DNA of 46,329 nucleotides from Desulfobacterales bacterium (GCA_028277765.1 JANQFQ010000063.1:1-46329), one strand, 5' to 3'. Positions 6,769 through 16,504 are shown, counted from the first letter of the stretch. The notes: generated by a model not told the origin, from the sequence alone. Translations and numbers: made by a program.

Positions 6769-8397
6769 ATGGATCGAGAGTTTGACGTTATTATTATTGG
6801 TGCAGGCCCAAATGGCCTCGCAATTGGCGCCTATCTTAGTAAAGCAGGGCAGAAGGTTCTGCTGGTGGAAAAACGGCTTGAGGAAGGGGGCGGTCTCATG
6901 ACCGAGCAGGTTACAGTGCCTGAGTTTTATCATAACACGCACGCGCTGTATATGATGATGGTGGATATGGCGCCAGTGTATGATGATTTTCAGTTTGAGG
7001 CCAAATGGGATGTTCATCATGTGAAACCAGAACTTCAGGTATCTCTTCCGCTTGCGGACGGAAGATGCCTGGGCATGTATACGGACGTGGATAAGACCTG
7101 CGATTCAATTGCGCAGTTTTCAAAAAAGGATGCTGACAACTATCGTGACATGCACGCGAAATATGATGAGATGATGATGCATATCCTGGGGCCGCAGACA
7201 TATGTGCCCCTTGATCCCGCGCCGATCATGGCCGCAAAAGCACAGGCAACCGAACTTGGCAGGGAGCTGACAGAGCTTGGAGAAAAAACTCCGGAAGAGA
7301 TTGTTAACGATCTGTATGAAAATGACATTGTCAGAACACTTATGCTGTATATGGGGACACATTGGGGACTCGATTATTCCCAGTCAGGCGTCAGCTATAT
7401 GGTTCCCATTTACTTAAACCGCATGGTGAATTATCAGATTACCTGCGGCGGGTCCCACAGGGTTTCTAATGCGCTATACAAATCCATATTCGCCCATGGC
7501 GGCCAGATAAGACAGAGCGCTACGATTAAACGAATTATTATTGAAAATGGTGAAGCAAAAGGTGTTGAGCTTATTGACGGCAGAGAGTACACGGCACGTA
7601 AAGCGGTTGTCAGTACCATTGATCCCCACCAGACATTTTTGGACTATGTGGGCAAAGAGAATCTTGACGAGGATTTTATTGCCATGGTGGAGAATTATAT
7701 GTGGGAAAAATGGAGCCTGTGCAATCTTCATGCAGCTTTTAAAACCATACCGGAATTCAAAGCAGCAAAATCAAATCCTGATATCAACAAGTCATTGTTT
7801 TACATCCTTGGATATGAAACGCCGTCAGATGTGACCGGACATTATGATTCCCTGTTCAACGGTGAGCTTCCCAACAAGATGGGCTATTCATGCACATTCC
7901 CAAGTGTCCATGATCCCTATCAGGCGCCTGAAGGTAAAGCAACCGCCTACCTCTCCCAAATGGCGCCGTATGACCTGAAAGACGGCGGAAAAGAGAAATG
8001 GCTCAATCGGGAATTCAGGGAAGAACGGGCTGAAAAGATGCTCGATCTGCTGGAACAGTATACAACAAACATAACAAAGGATGTTGTTCTTAAAACTTAT
8101 ATGACCACCCCGACCGATATTCAGAATAAATATGTCAACATGGTCAAAGGGGGGTATAAACAGGGGGCTTATCATCCACTTCAGATGGGATATCTTAGAC
8201 CGAACCAGGATTGCTCTCATTACAGAACACCAGTTAAAAACCTATACGTAGGCGGCGCAAGCGTAGCGCCCGGCGGTATGATTATCTGGGGACCGGGATA
8301 CAACTGTGCCAATGCTATTGCCGAAGATTATGAAATTGAAAAATGGTGGAAAGAGCCGGAAATGGTGACGAGGGCTAGGGAAGAAGGACACCTTTAG
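6769..8397 (+). CDS. FAD-dependent oxidoreductase, CrtI/phytoene-desaturase-like family
   Basis: This 542-residue protein opens with a classic FAD Rossmann motif, VIIIGAGPNGLAIGAYL (residues 7-23), followed by LLVEKRLEEGGG. The C-terminal FAD segment reads LYVGGASVAPGGMIIWGPGY. It is a diverged paralogue of the proteins at 113-1867 and 8721-10451. The reaction is likely a flavin-dependent redox or isomerisation on a lipophilic substrate, but the substrate is unknown. An AAGGAG site 5-6 bp before the ATG supports the start. It is followed 323 bp later by the third paralogue on the same strand, separated by a dispersed-repeat element, so co-transcription is possible but not certain. Confidence 0.9.
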   Translation: MDREFDVIIIGAGPNGLAIGAYLSKAGQKVLLVEKRLEEGGGLMTEQVTVPEFYHNTHALYMMMVDMAPVYDDFQFEAKWDVHHVKPELQVSLPLADGRCLGMYTDVDKTCDSIAQFSKKDADNYRDMHAKYDEMMMHILGPQTYVPLDPAPIMAAKAQATELGRELTELGEKTPEEIVNDLYENDIVRTLMLYMGTHWGLDYSQSGVSYMVPIYLNRMVNYQITCGGSHRVSNALYKSIFAHGGQIRQSATIKRIIIENGEAKGVELIDGREYTARKAVVSTIDPHQTFLDYVGKENLDEDFIAMVENYMWEKWSLCNLHAAFKTIPEFKAAKSNPDINKSLFYILGYETPSDVTGHYDSLFNGELPNKMGYSCTFPSVHDPYQAPEGKATAYLSQMAPYDLKDGGKEKWLNREFREERAEKMLDLLEQYTTNITKDVVLKTYMTTPTDIQNKYVNMVKGGYKQGAYHPLQMGYLRPNQDCSHYRTPVKNLYVGGASVAPGGMIIWGPGYNCANAIAEDYEIEKWWKEPEMVTRAREEGHL

Positions 8398-8469
8398 TGA
8401 ACAGTAAGAACCTTGGTCCTGGTTTTCAGGCTATACATCAATTAATGCTTCAAGAGGAAACAAGTGTTA

Positions 8470-8632
8470 AAATCCGAAATCCGAAATTCGAAATCCGAAA
8501 CAATATCAAATGCTCAAAATCTAAATGTACAAAACAATAAAAAATATATTAGATTTAAGACGAATACAGCTGTTTTGAAAATTTTGACATTTAATATTTG
8601 AATTTGTTTCGGATTTCGTGCTTCGGATTTAT
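8470..8632. repeat. Inverted pair of dispersed ATCCGAA-type repeats
   Basis: A direct copy (8470-8534, ATCCGAAATCCGAAATTCGA onward) faces an inverted copy (8574-8632, ending TTTCGTGCTTCGGATTT). Together they form a long imperfect hairpin between two oxidoreductase genes. Copy 1 of the same family is at 3189-3254. The arrangement resembles a non-autonomous repeat element; no coding sequence is present in the 8398-8720 gap. Confidence 0.6.
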
Positions 8633-8720
8633 TTAATATAACTTTAGAGAAACTAATTAATCATATATAACTCGGACCATTGTGTCGGGTAAAAAAAGAA
8701 ATAAAAATTAAGGAGGTACC

Positions 8721-10451
8721 ATGTCTGATTTGACATATGATGCGGTGATATGTGGCGGAGGGAACAAGGCATTGATGCTGGCCATGTATTTAACAAGATT
8801 TGCCGGCTTGAAATGCGGTATTTTTGAACGGCGCCATGAGATCGGCGGCGGATTGGCAACAGAAGAAATTGCGGCTCCCGGTTTCAGGGGCAATACCCAC
8901 GCGAACATCCTTCAGCCCTGGTATTACGCGCCTTTATATCGTGATTTCCCGGCATTTTTTGAATATGGCGGTCAGATTGATCAGTACCTTTGCAGCGACG
9001 GTACCATATTCATGGACTCGGAAAAATGTATTTCCATTTACAGTCAGAAACATGATCCGGACCAGACAAGAACATGCGAACAGATTGCCCGGTTTTCGGA
9101 AAAAGACGCGGACACATGGCTGAAAATTTATAATATCTACGTTTCAGATACTTTTCAGAGGATGCTGATAGACCAGCTCATGTGTCCCCACGAGTGGCAG
9201 GAACGGCCTGAGTTCATGGAACGGCAGGCGGCAATGCTCCCTCTGCTTGACGAAGCAGGCATAGATCCCACACCGTTTTTGGTAAATCCGCCATTGGAGT
9301 GTGTTAGGATACTGTTTGAAAGTCCTGAGATGCAATATAATGTTCTCAGGTTTATACCATCCAGCGTTCAGAATGTAAGAGATGTGACAAAGGGAGCGGC
9401 GATCCTCGGTATGGCCGGTGTTTTGACACAAAACGCTTTTGCCAGGGGCGGAACACATATGATCGCTCATGCATGCCACCAATGGCTGCTGCAGAACGGA
9501 TGTGAATTTCACATCAATAAGACCGTGACAAAAATTAATCATGATGGCAGCAAAGCAACCGGTATAGAATTGCATGACGGCACCCAAGTGAGCGCGAACA
9601 AGCTGGTTGTTGCGGCCGGCCTGAGTGTATGGAATTTAGTAGAAATTGTTGGCAGGGATGTGTTTGGGGAAGATCAATGTAATCGTATTGATAATCTATC
9701 TACCAGCAATATCGGCAATCTCATGTGGTACAGTTTCGCGCTGAATGAAGCGCCGAAATATAAAGCAGAAGCGTTTAATCCGGATATCCATGAAACCTTC
9801 TGGCTGGGCCTGGCGCCATCTGCCGATGTGGAGCATATCGCCATAGAATGCGACGAAGCCAATGAGGGGAAAATATCGCCCATGGAACATTTCAACCCGG
9901 TTGTATGGTGCCACAGCCTGGTGGATCCGTCATACGCGCCAGAGGGAAAACATGTGGCGCAACATGAAATGCAGGGGCCGAGGGCGACCGATCTATCGGA
10001 AGACGATTATCTTAAGCTAAAGGATAAACATGCCGCTGATATGATTGAATACTGGGAAAAGTTCGCGCCAAATATGAATTGGAACAATATTATCGGCATT
10101 GATACCAACAGTCCCTATGATGTCTGCCGCATGAAGAACCTGTCACCGCACGGAAATTTTGCCGGTATTGACCAGACACCGGAACAGAGTGGCGCAAACC
10201 GGCCCACACCGGAACTGGCCAATCACCGCACACCGATCAGTAACCTGTTTTGCACTGGCGGTTACTGGCATGTAGGCGGGGAAGCAAGTTGCGGCCAGTC
10301 TTACAATTGTTACAAAATTATTGCCACAGATATGGGGTTTGATAAGCCGTGGCCAGAGGATACATATGAAGAAGCGGATTCACTAGTTGATGAATCACGC
10401 AAGTGTACACAGCGGATGCGAGATTGTTTTCCGAGGGAGGATATTACGTAA
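8721..10451 (+). CDS. FAD-dependent oxidoreductase, CrtI-like, with variant dinucleotide-binding motif
   Basis: This is a 576-residue member of the same superfamily as the genes at 113 and 6769. The N-terminus reads AVICGGGNKALMLAMYL, so the last glycine of the GxGxxG loop is alanine and the proline is replaced by lysine, an unusual variant. IFERRHEIGGGLATEE follows in the usual place. The C-terminal FAD segment is FCTGGYWHVGGEASCGQSY, with a cysteine in the middle. An AAGGAGG site gives a confident start. A bidirectional terminator hairpin (10689-10724) lies beyond the 3' end. The substrate is unknown, and cofactor binding may differ from its paralogues. Confidence 0.87.
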   Translation: MSDLTYDAVICGGGNKALMLAMYLTRFAGLKCGIFERRHEIGGGLATEEIAAPGFRGNTHANILQPWYYAPLYRDFPAFFEYGGQIDQYLCSDGTIFMDSEKCISIYSQKHDPDQTRTCEQIARFSEKDADTWLKIYNIYVSDTFQRMLIDQLMCPHEWQERPEFMERQAAMLPLLDEAGIDPTPFLVNPPLECVRILFESPEMQYNVLRFIPSSVQNVRDVTKGAAILGMAGVLTQNAFARGGTHMIAHACHQWLLQNGCEFHINKTVTKINHDGSKATGIELHDGTQVSANKLVVAAGLSVWNLVEIVGRDVFGEDQCNRIDNLSTSNIGNLMWYSFALNEAPKYKAEAFNPDIHETFWLGLAPSADVEHIAIECDEANEGKISPMEHFNPVVWCHSLVDPSYAPEGKHVAQHEMQGPRATDLSEDDYLKLKDKHAADMIEYWEKFAPNMNWNNIIGIDTNSPYDVCRMKNLSPHGNFAGIDQTPEQSGANRPTPELANHRTPISNLFCTGGYWHVGGEASCGQSYNCYKIIATDMGFDKPWPEDTYEEADSLVDESRKCTQRMRDCFPREDIT

Positions 10452-10745
10452 AAAAAGTGCCTAAAGTGCCTAAAATGCGCTAAAGTGCCTAAAGTTGTGG
10501 TATCGCTTTGCTCTGTCATTTTTAAAAAATCGTGGTCAACACTAAAGGGAGTGATCAGTATTCAGTAATCAGTTTCCAGTATCTGGTTTCCAATTTCTAG
10601 TTTCTAGAACGTGGTCGTGGTCGAAAAAAGGTGGGCACAGCCCACCCTACATTATACTGTCAATTAGGAAAAGTTATACAGAAGAAAAAAAAGCGGGGAA
10701 TACGCTGAATGAATCCCCGCTTTTGTATTGGACTTTTAAATCAAA
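10452..10745. repeat. Intergenic mosaic of dispersed repeats
   Basis: This stretch contains a tandem AAAGTGCCT-like repeat (about 10455-10495), a degenerate CAGTAATCAGTTTCCAGTAT-type repeat (about 10550-10610), a GGTGGGC-ACA-GCCCACC hairpin at 10630-10646, and a terminator at 10689-10724. No gene is visible. Confidence 0.5.
10689..10724. terminator. Bidirectional intrinsic terminator
   Basis: AAAAGCGGGGA and TCCCCGCTTTT pair perfectly around a 14-nt loop. The A-run before and T-run after the GC stem allow termination in both directions, fitting its place between the plus-strand oxidoreductase and the minus-strand gene ending at 10746. Confidence 0.75.
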
Positions 10746-11918
10746 TCACATGACATATTGTTCCATATTATTCTCAGGTGTTGCCTTTTGCACTTCTTTT
10801 TTATTCCAAAAAAGAACTATATGGTATCCTGCGCTTATCCAGAAGAGGAAGAATACCAGGATTGACAAAGGGATTGAAACAAATAAACAGACAAACATAA
10901 AACCAAAAAGGATAAACGGAGTCATTTTTGACTGGGCACATGTTTTGATCGTATCTTTGTTCTTTTTTGCCACGTCATATAATTTGGTTAACAAGTTTTT
11001 AATATTCACGAATAAATTGATTGTTTTTCTTCGTATCAGATATATACATCCTATGATGATAAGGAGGATGCCCCATTTTGCCATTTCTGTGGTTTGGTTG
11101 CGTGAGTAAACCACTTTAAAATTTAAGGGATCATCGCCTTTTACAATGGTTTTAGCAAAGCGATAAACCTGGCCGCCGGCTGGAATTTTAATCTGTATGG
11201 GCATGACACCTGCACCTTTGCTAGTTCCGTAGACTGATGTCTGTGGCAGTTTCTGCTGGTTAAGACCGTTGAGCCGGCCGGTGAATTCAAGCTCTGCATT
11301 CAGTTGGCTTGATATCTCGTCTGTTTGAATGGGGACATTTTTAAAGCTGCTCCTATAATCTCTGTTTCCTTTATACAAGTTACTAAGCTGTCCTTGTAAT
11401 TCTTTCCAGTTGATGTCTTTTGATTGGTAAAGATCGTTCATTGCTTTTTCATCATACTGACGGTTGTTATCTGTAAACACATTTATACCCTGTATGATCT
11501 CTTCTTTTTCAAGACTGGAATCAAAATAATGGTAGGTATATTCATTCGGTAAATATACTGACCAAATAAGTTGACTGGTCATTAGATCGATTGACGGAAG
11601 GTGTGATGTCAGAGAGCCTGACCATGTAAATCTATTTTCAGTCATACAATAAATGACTTCTACTGGAAACGCTTTGAGAAGGGCGTTTTCCGCGCGGGAT
11701 TTAATCAGGGGCACCAGAAGACTCCCCTGCATGTTTAAAGAGGATTCAACCGGTTTTTTATCTACAAAAACACTCCATACATCTGCTTTCTGTGGAAGTT
11801 TAATTTCTAGGAATTGTTTAGAACTGTTTCGTACATTGTAAACTAGTCTGTGAACCACTTTTCCATCTTCAGTAAAGAGAGTAACCATATTGGCAGAATC
11901 GATTGTGGCAACAGGCAC
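10746..11918 (-). pseudogene. C-terminal part of a frameshifted exported membrane protein
   Basis: This 390-residue frame continues the protein begun at 11939-12976. Its first codon is GTG without a ribosome site, and the frame is open upstream as LDVKKHQKVAVPV, so it is not an independent gene. The region up to about residue 255 looks like an extracytoplasmic beta-rich domain. Then come membrane segments WGILLIIIGCIYLI and FILFGFMFVCLFVSIPLSIL, with a short basic stretch between and a C-terminal tail. I do not recognise the family. A terminator at 10689-10724 lies just past the stop codon. Confidence 0.7.
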
Positions 11919-11938
11919 AGCAACTTTTTGATGCTTTT

Positions 11939-12976
11939 TTACATCCAGAACCTAAACGGTACATAAATAAGCCGCTGGTCATTTTTAAGCATCTCCTGCC
12001 ATTCTCCAACGCCATCACCAGATACTTTGAGGATATTCACATCATCCGGCATCTGCAGTTGAACAGATTCGATTTCACTATGCAGAATATTATACTTCAC
12101 TTCAGTATTGATTTTAAGAGCATCATCATCAATCGACATAAGATGGAATATCTCGCTGTAGATTTTCGGCGGGATTTTTTCACTAGGGGCGATTCTTTTT
12201 TTCCACTGTATGTTGATGGACCGGTTTGGCGGAATATTTGCTGTTACCATGGTTTTGTTATCTTTTACAGTTGATAACAATTGGTGTGCCTCGGGAATTT
12301 CAATATCAATATCATTTGAGTGGAGTTCGAGATTTAACAGGGTGATCGGTGTCTGCTGGATCGGCAGCTGGATTCTGTTCATCCCTTTTTTCACGGAAGT
12401 TTTTATGGCAAATGCGACTGTTGCTGTATAGTCACCTTTTTCTGAAAGCACAATATGGTGAAAATTATTTTCACTGACCACAAGGGCCGGCTTATTGTTT
12501 ACAGTTATATCTTCCAGGGCGATGTGCTGGGGAAGTAAAGGAATTTTCAGGTATTTATCATTTTTTAATACCTGAAGGTTAAACCTGCCAGTAAACGACA
12601 TGTATGTTTCTTTCATGTTCCCTTTATACACTGCTTTGGTGATTAAATAATCAAACGGCGGGATGATTACTGCAGATTCTTCAAGAGGCTTCATGCTGGC
12701 CACAAATTTTTTAAATTCATCTTTTGTCAGCACAACATGCCCTTGATTTAATGTATATTCTGGTTTGACCTTTATTCCCGTATATACCAGAAGTTTTTGA
12801 AATGTTTCCATGGATAAAACAACTTCATCTTTATCAAGGGGCAGCAGTTCCCTGAATTCATCCCATGGGAGAGTCAGCTGATTATCTTTTTCCTCTACTG
12901 ATGCATGAACGGTTACACAGATAAACATTACCATGACGATGATCCCGATAATGCGTATAAAATATTTCTTTTTCAT
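11939..12976 (-). pseudogene. N-terminal part of a frameshifted exported membrane protein
   Basis: The start at 12976 (MKKKYFIRIIGIIVMVMFIC) is chosen for its AGGAGGAAGG ribosome site; a longer frame from a TTG at 13021 lacks one. A signal peptide ends near HASVEEK. The following ~320 residues look periplasmic and beta-rich, with phrases such as VVLSMETFQKLL and VVLTKDEFKKFV that resemble repeated units. The frame stops at RFWM, where a single missing base (within 11939-11951) would join it to the next frame. The restored protein would be about 740 residues, with two or more C-terminal membrane helices. It may be a real pseudogene or a base-call error. Confidence 0.7.
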
Positions 12977-13100
12977 TTTTCCTTCCTCCTGTTTTACGGA
13001 TTTGATTAGCTCATGGTTCAATTATGCCATATGTTGACACTTATGTTGTCATTGGGCCGTAAAAGAAGTGTAAAAAGGATGTAAAATGATGATGAGAAAC

Positions 13101-13162
13101 TGGTTTAAATTGGTTGAATTGGTTTTATTGGTTTCATTGGTTGTATTGGTTTCATTGGTTTA
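13101..13162 (+). repeat. 9-bp tandem repeat array (TTGGTTTCA), about seven units
   Basis: Seven contiguous degenerate units of consensus TTGGTTTNA are visible. An inverted array of the same unit lies at 13532-13582 and a short one at 2558-2592. Confidence 0.7.
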
Positions 13163-13271
13163 AATGATGATGTTTATTCGCAATATAAAATTAACTAAAT
13201 CAGCTAAAATTGATTTCTTCCTAATCTTTGCTGAACTATATTAAATATTAATAGATCCGAAAGACATCTTA

Positions 13272-13304
13272 TGCCCGGTAACTCATTTGGGTGAAAACCG
13301 GGCA
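13272..13304. other. Stable hairpin, possible structured RNA element
   Basis: TGCCCGGT and ACCGGGCA form a perfect 8-bp GC-rich stem around a 17-nt loop. It is followed by two near-repeats, CAGGCGTGATGTTGT and CAGGGATGTTGT. It does not match a riboswitch class I recognise. Confidence 0.3.
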
Positions 13305-13531
13305 ATACTGCCAGGCGTGATGTTGTCAGGGATGTTGTTCAGATGTGCAAAACAACTGGTGTATATCTTCATTTCTTAATATGGTAGTATCAATCAAGCA
13401 CAGATATCAAAATCGTATTCACCACGAAGCACACGAAGGGAACGAAGAATTTTATTTTAAACAATTCCGCTTAAACGGAATTGCTTAAAAGTATCATGCC
13501 TTCCTGACGACTATTTTCTTTATTCAGTTAG

Positions 13532-13582
13532 ACCAATGAAACCAATCCAACCAATGAAACTAATAAAACCAATGAAACCAAT
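13532..13582 (-). repeat. Inverted 9-bp tandem repeat array, about six units
   Basis: On the minus strand the units read TTGGTTTCA, TTGGTTTTA, TTAGTTTCA, TTGGTTGGA, TTGGTTTCA and TTGGTC. It begins right after the stop codon of the lipoprotein gene at 13586 and is inverted relative to the array at 13101-13162. Confidence 0.7.
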
Positions 13583-13585
13583 TTT

Positions 13586-16504
13586 TTAATTATAATTATC
13601 CAACGTATCAACCAGTGGGTATTCGTCATCAGGCTCATCTCCCGGCAGGTCGTAGGGATCATCCGTAATTCCGTCTCCATTTGAATCCGTTAAAACATGG
13701 TCATTGTAATAATTCCCCAGGTATCTGGTATATTCAGATCCATTGTATGTATAGGTTATCTCTGTGGGCGAGCGCCATGTGTTAACACTTGGTGAAGTTG
13801 AATTAATATTATTGCTGTTATCAAAATTATTGAGATATATGATGTTATTGCTTGAAGATGTAATGTTCATTCCATAATTACTGTTTAAACCAAAAGTGTT
13901 TCCTGAAATTATATTGTTATTGCTGTTCGTGTATATTTGAATACCAAACGTATTATCCAAACAGGTATTGCCGGAAATGTTGTTGTTCAGGGATGAATAT
14001 AAACCAATGCCATTATAGCTATTCTGGTTGAATGTGTTGTCAAAAACGATATTATCGCTGGAAGCAGAAAACATGATACCGGTTTCATTATCTCCGCAGA
14101 TATTCTTGGAAATTATATTATTATAAGAAGATATTGCATAAATTCCGTTCTGATTTGAATTGCAGGTATTGTCTGAGATTGTATTTGTATCAGCTTCTGA
14201 CAGCCGTATACCACTGGTAGTATTTGAATTTAATGTGTTATTTGAAACAATGTTGTTGTTTGTGAGCGTCATGCCAATACCGCAGTAACCATTTGAAGTG
14301 CATATGTTTGAAACGATATTATGATTGCCTGCGTATCGCACAGAAATGCCATAATGCAAATTATAATCACAGATATTATTTGTTACAGAACAGTTTAAAC
14401 TATCTCTTATATACATACCGCCATAATTATTATGGATTGCGTCATATCCGCATCGGTTATTGGAGAATGTACAGGAAGATGCCCCGTTCAGGTAGATACC
14501 ATATCTAAAAGCATTTGTTGCGCCGTAGATTGTAAAACCTTCAATCTTCACATAATCAGCAGTGATGATAAAGACATGTCGGTTCGGATCAGTTGTGTTT
14601 ACTATAGTTGAACTGTAGCCGTTTTCAGACTGGATGGTCAGTTCCTTATTTACAGTTACACTTTCAGTATAAGTACCATCACGTACAATAATTCTGTCGC
14701 CGCTGTTTCCACCAGTAACAGCAGATTGTATAGTTGCATATGCTTCTCCAGGCCCTACATAAATTGTTACTCCCGGTGCTCGGATATGCAGGTTTATTGA
14801 TGTGTTTATGCTTCTGAAAGCGCTGTCAACAGCTGTAAGAGTGATTGTATGCAGGCCATACGAAAGACTTGAGAGACTGAAGATTTCGCCTGTCCCAATA
14901 TTTCCGTCAATATTTGAGGACCAGACCAGGGAAGTCCCGTTAAGTGGGTTGCCCAAGAGGTCAAAACCGGTTCCATTGAAGCTGATTGTATTTCCTTCTA
15001 TATAAGTACTCCCCTTCAATGGGGCTGTTATAGAGGGCGGATCAATAATGATCTGTCCAAGATCTGTTGTTGTACCTGGCGTTACTGATATGTCTGTTAT
15101 ATCTACCTGGTACAAGAGATCGCCGTTCAGATCATTGTAATAGAGTTCAACCCTTCCCCCTGTCATGTCAGCGATTTCACCGATCATTCTCTTGTCATCA
15201 TCACAGTCCCATGGACCGGCTGTTTGAACTTCATTCCCCACGCTATCAAATACTGCTGCGTTGATTGTATTAATCGTGCTGTGCGTGCAGTCAATATTTG
15301 ATTGTACGGATACGCCGCCGGAAATATAATCAACATGAGATACATTTAGGATGTTTGTCTGTCGCGCAATTACCTGGACATCTGTTTTTTCAGCGCTGTA
15401 TACGATTTCATTATATTGGTTCATAAAATAGATTGTGACCAGATCGTAATTACCGGCGTTTAGTCCTATTACCGTTCCTTCAAGTTCATTACAGGGCCAT
15501 GGACCTGCTGTTATATGGCCGGTTTCGGGATCATAAATATCTGCTTCAATAAATGATATGCTATTAGTAGCACAATTAAAATCGGTCCATCGGATATTAA
15601 GGTCCCCTAGTATATACTCTTCAAATCTTGGGATATTGTGGTCAGGAAAACTGTCTTCCATATGAGACCTTATATTAACATGATCCAAAGACATTACAGC
15701 GGCATCCATTGCGTTCTGTATATCAATATTATCCAGCACATAGTTGTTTGCGATATCATCAATGATGATATTCCTTATTTCATTTAGGCTTGCTGCTACA
15801 GAATCACCGGTCACTTCATCTGCATCATGGGCCATCTGCATCATGATGGCTGAGACTGCCAGAAGGATTTTATTCCCTTCCTGAGATACGGTTCCGGGTT
15901 CCTCTAGCATTGCCATATCTTCAAACAATGTATGGGTGTCGTCGGTTATACCAAAAGCGTCAAGTACATAGACAGATGCCTGGGCATTGGCTTCGTCAAA
16001 GGTCATGCCATCATCAATTAACGCGAGTATAGTCTCCTTTGCGATGGAGGTTAAAATGTTGATATTGATTTCGTTATTATCAGAAACAGCCGCAATAGCG
16101 CTTGTCTGAACATCCCCGGAATACAGATAATTCGGATCATCAGGATCATAGCTGATTTCATCAAAATAATAGCCGTTGATGGCAAGTTCCACATAGTCTG
16201 ATTCCAAGCTGGCAGGTATGCTGAAATGACCTACTTCATCTGTAAGCTCATGAAAGCTCCTTCCTGTCTGTTCCAAGTTGTCATCAAGCTCATACATGAA
16301 TACGGTGCTGAATTTTTGGAAAGGGCCTTTTTGCGCATAGCCTGCAACTATAGTTTCATTTTCAGGGTTTCCAATCTCTGTTCCGCCGTCGGTTACATCC
16401 TTTACAATTGTATCAGTGTCAGTGCATCCAATTATATAAATTATACTCAAAATTAGGAATGTCCATGTAAAAAATATTTTCGGTAAATTAAAAATTCTAA
16501 TCAT
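13586..16504 (-). CDS. Surface lipoprotein with GGTEIGNP N-domain and parallel beta-helix (NosD-like)
   Basis: This is a 972-residue protein. A type II signal peptide ends in the lipobox IIGC (C27), followed by Thr rather than Asp, which predicts outer-membrane targeting. Residues 30-300 are the conserved domain shared by four lipoproteins in this window (GGTEIGNP; AQKGPF; DEISYDPDDPNYLYSGDV; AVSAIMMQMAHDA). Two repeats with GPW-C motifs (300-490) and an Ig-like segment (500-580) follow. Then comes a right-handed beta-helix of NosD/CASH type (580-930) with many NTISDNTC-like turns, closing with a DSNGDGITDDPYDLPGDEPD motif. Such helices usually bind or process carbohydrates or act as adhesins. 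Its ATG overlaps the regulator's stop as ATGA, implying translational coupling. Confidence 0.85.
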   Translation of the reverse strand: MIRIFNLPKIFFTWTFLILSIIYIIGCTDTDTIVKDVTDGGTEIGNPENETIVAGYAQKGPFQKFSTVFMYELDDNLEQTGRSFHELTDEVGHFSIPASLESDYVELAINGYYFDEISYDPDDPNYLYSGDVQTSAIAAVSDNNEININILTSIAKETILALIDDGMTFDEANAQASVYVLDAFGITDDTHTLFEDMAMLEEPGTVSQEGNKILLAVSAIMMQMAHDADEVTGDSVAASLNEIRNIIIDDIANNYVLDNIDIQNAMDAAVMSLDHVNIRSHMEDSFPDHNIPRFEEYILGDLNIRWTDFNCATNSISFIEADIYDPETGHITAGPWPCNELEGTVIGLNAGNYDLVTIYFMNQYNEIVYSAEKTDVQVIARQTNILNVSHVDYISGGVSVQSNIDCTHSTINTINAAVFDSVGNEVQTAGPWDCDDDKRMIGEIADMTGGRVELYYNDLNGDLLYQVDITDISVTPGTTTDLGQIIIDPPSITAPLKGSTYIEGNTISFNGTGFDLLGNPLNGTSLVWSSNIDGNIGTGEIFSLSSLSYGLHTITLTAVDSAFRSINTSINLHIRAPGVTIYVGPGEAYATIQSAVTGGNSGDRIIVRDGTYTESVTVNKELTIQSENGYSSTIVNTTDPNRHVFIITADYVKIEGFTIYGATNAFRYGIYLNGASSCTFSNNRCGYDAIHNNYGGMYIRDSLNCSVTNNICDYNLHYGISVRYAGNHNIVSNICTSNGYCGIGMTLTNNNIVSNNTLNSNTTSGIRLSEADTNTISDNTCNSNQNGIYAISSYNNIISKNICGDNETGIMFSASSDNIVFDNTFNQNSYNGIGLYSSLNNNISGNTCLDNTFGIQIYTNSNNNIISGNTFGLNSNYGMNITSSSNNIIYLNNFDNSNNINSTSPSVNTWRSPTEITYTYNGSEYTRYLGNYYNDHVLTDSNGDGITDDPYDLPGDEPDDEYPLVDTLDNYN

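Larger units (their letters stand above)
12977..13585. other. Intergenic region with inverted 9-bp repeat arrays
   Basis: This roughly 600-bp region lies upstream of the frameshifted gene and downstream of the first lipoprotein gene. It contains two oppositely oriented 9-bp repeat arrays, a GC-rich hairpin at 13272-13304 and a CACGAAGGGAACGAAG-type repeat (13431-13450) shared with the terminator at 27049. There is also a CAATTCCG/CGGAATTG hairpin at 13462-13483 that may terminate the lipoprotein transcript. No gene was seen. Confidence 0.5.

Noticed and set aside
113..10451. A carotenoid biosynthesis cluster
   Set aside because: Only CrtI-like oxidoreductases are seen; phytoene synthase, cyclase and other pathway genes are missing, so the family name gives no pathway.
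11919..11960. Programmed ribosomal frameshift in the exported membrane protein gene
   Set aside because: The A-AAA-AAG run lies after the stop codon of the first frame and no fitting slippery site precedes it, so a mutation or sequencing error is simpler.
13272..13304. A known riboswitch
   Set aside because: I compared the stem and conserved bases with c-di-GMP, fluoride and molybdenum-cofactor classes from memory and saw no convincing match, so it is listed only as a hairpin.
13101..13582. CRISPR array
   Set aside because: The repeats are 9 bp, degenerate and contiguous without spacers, and no cas gene is present.
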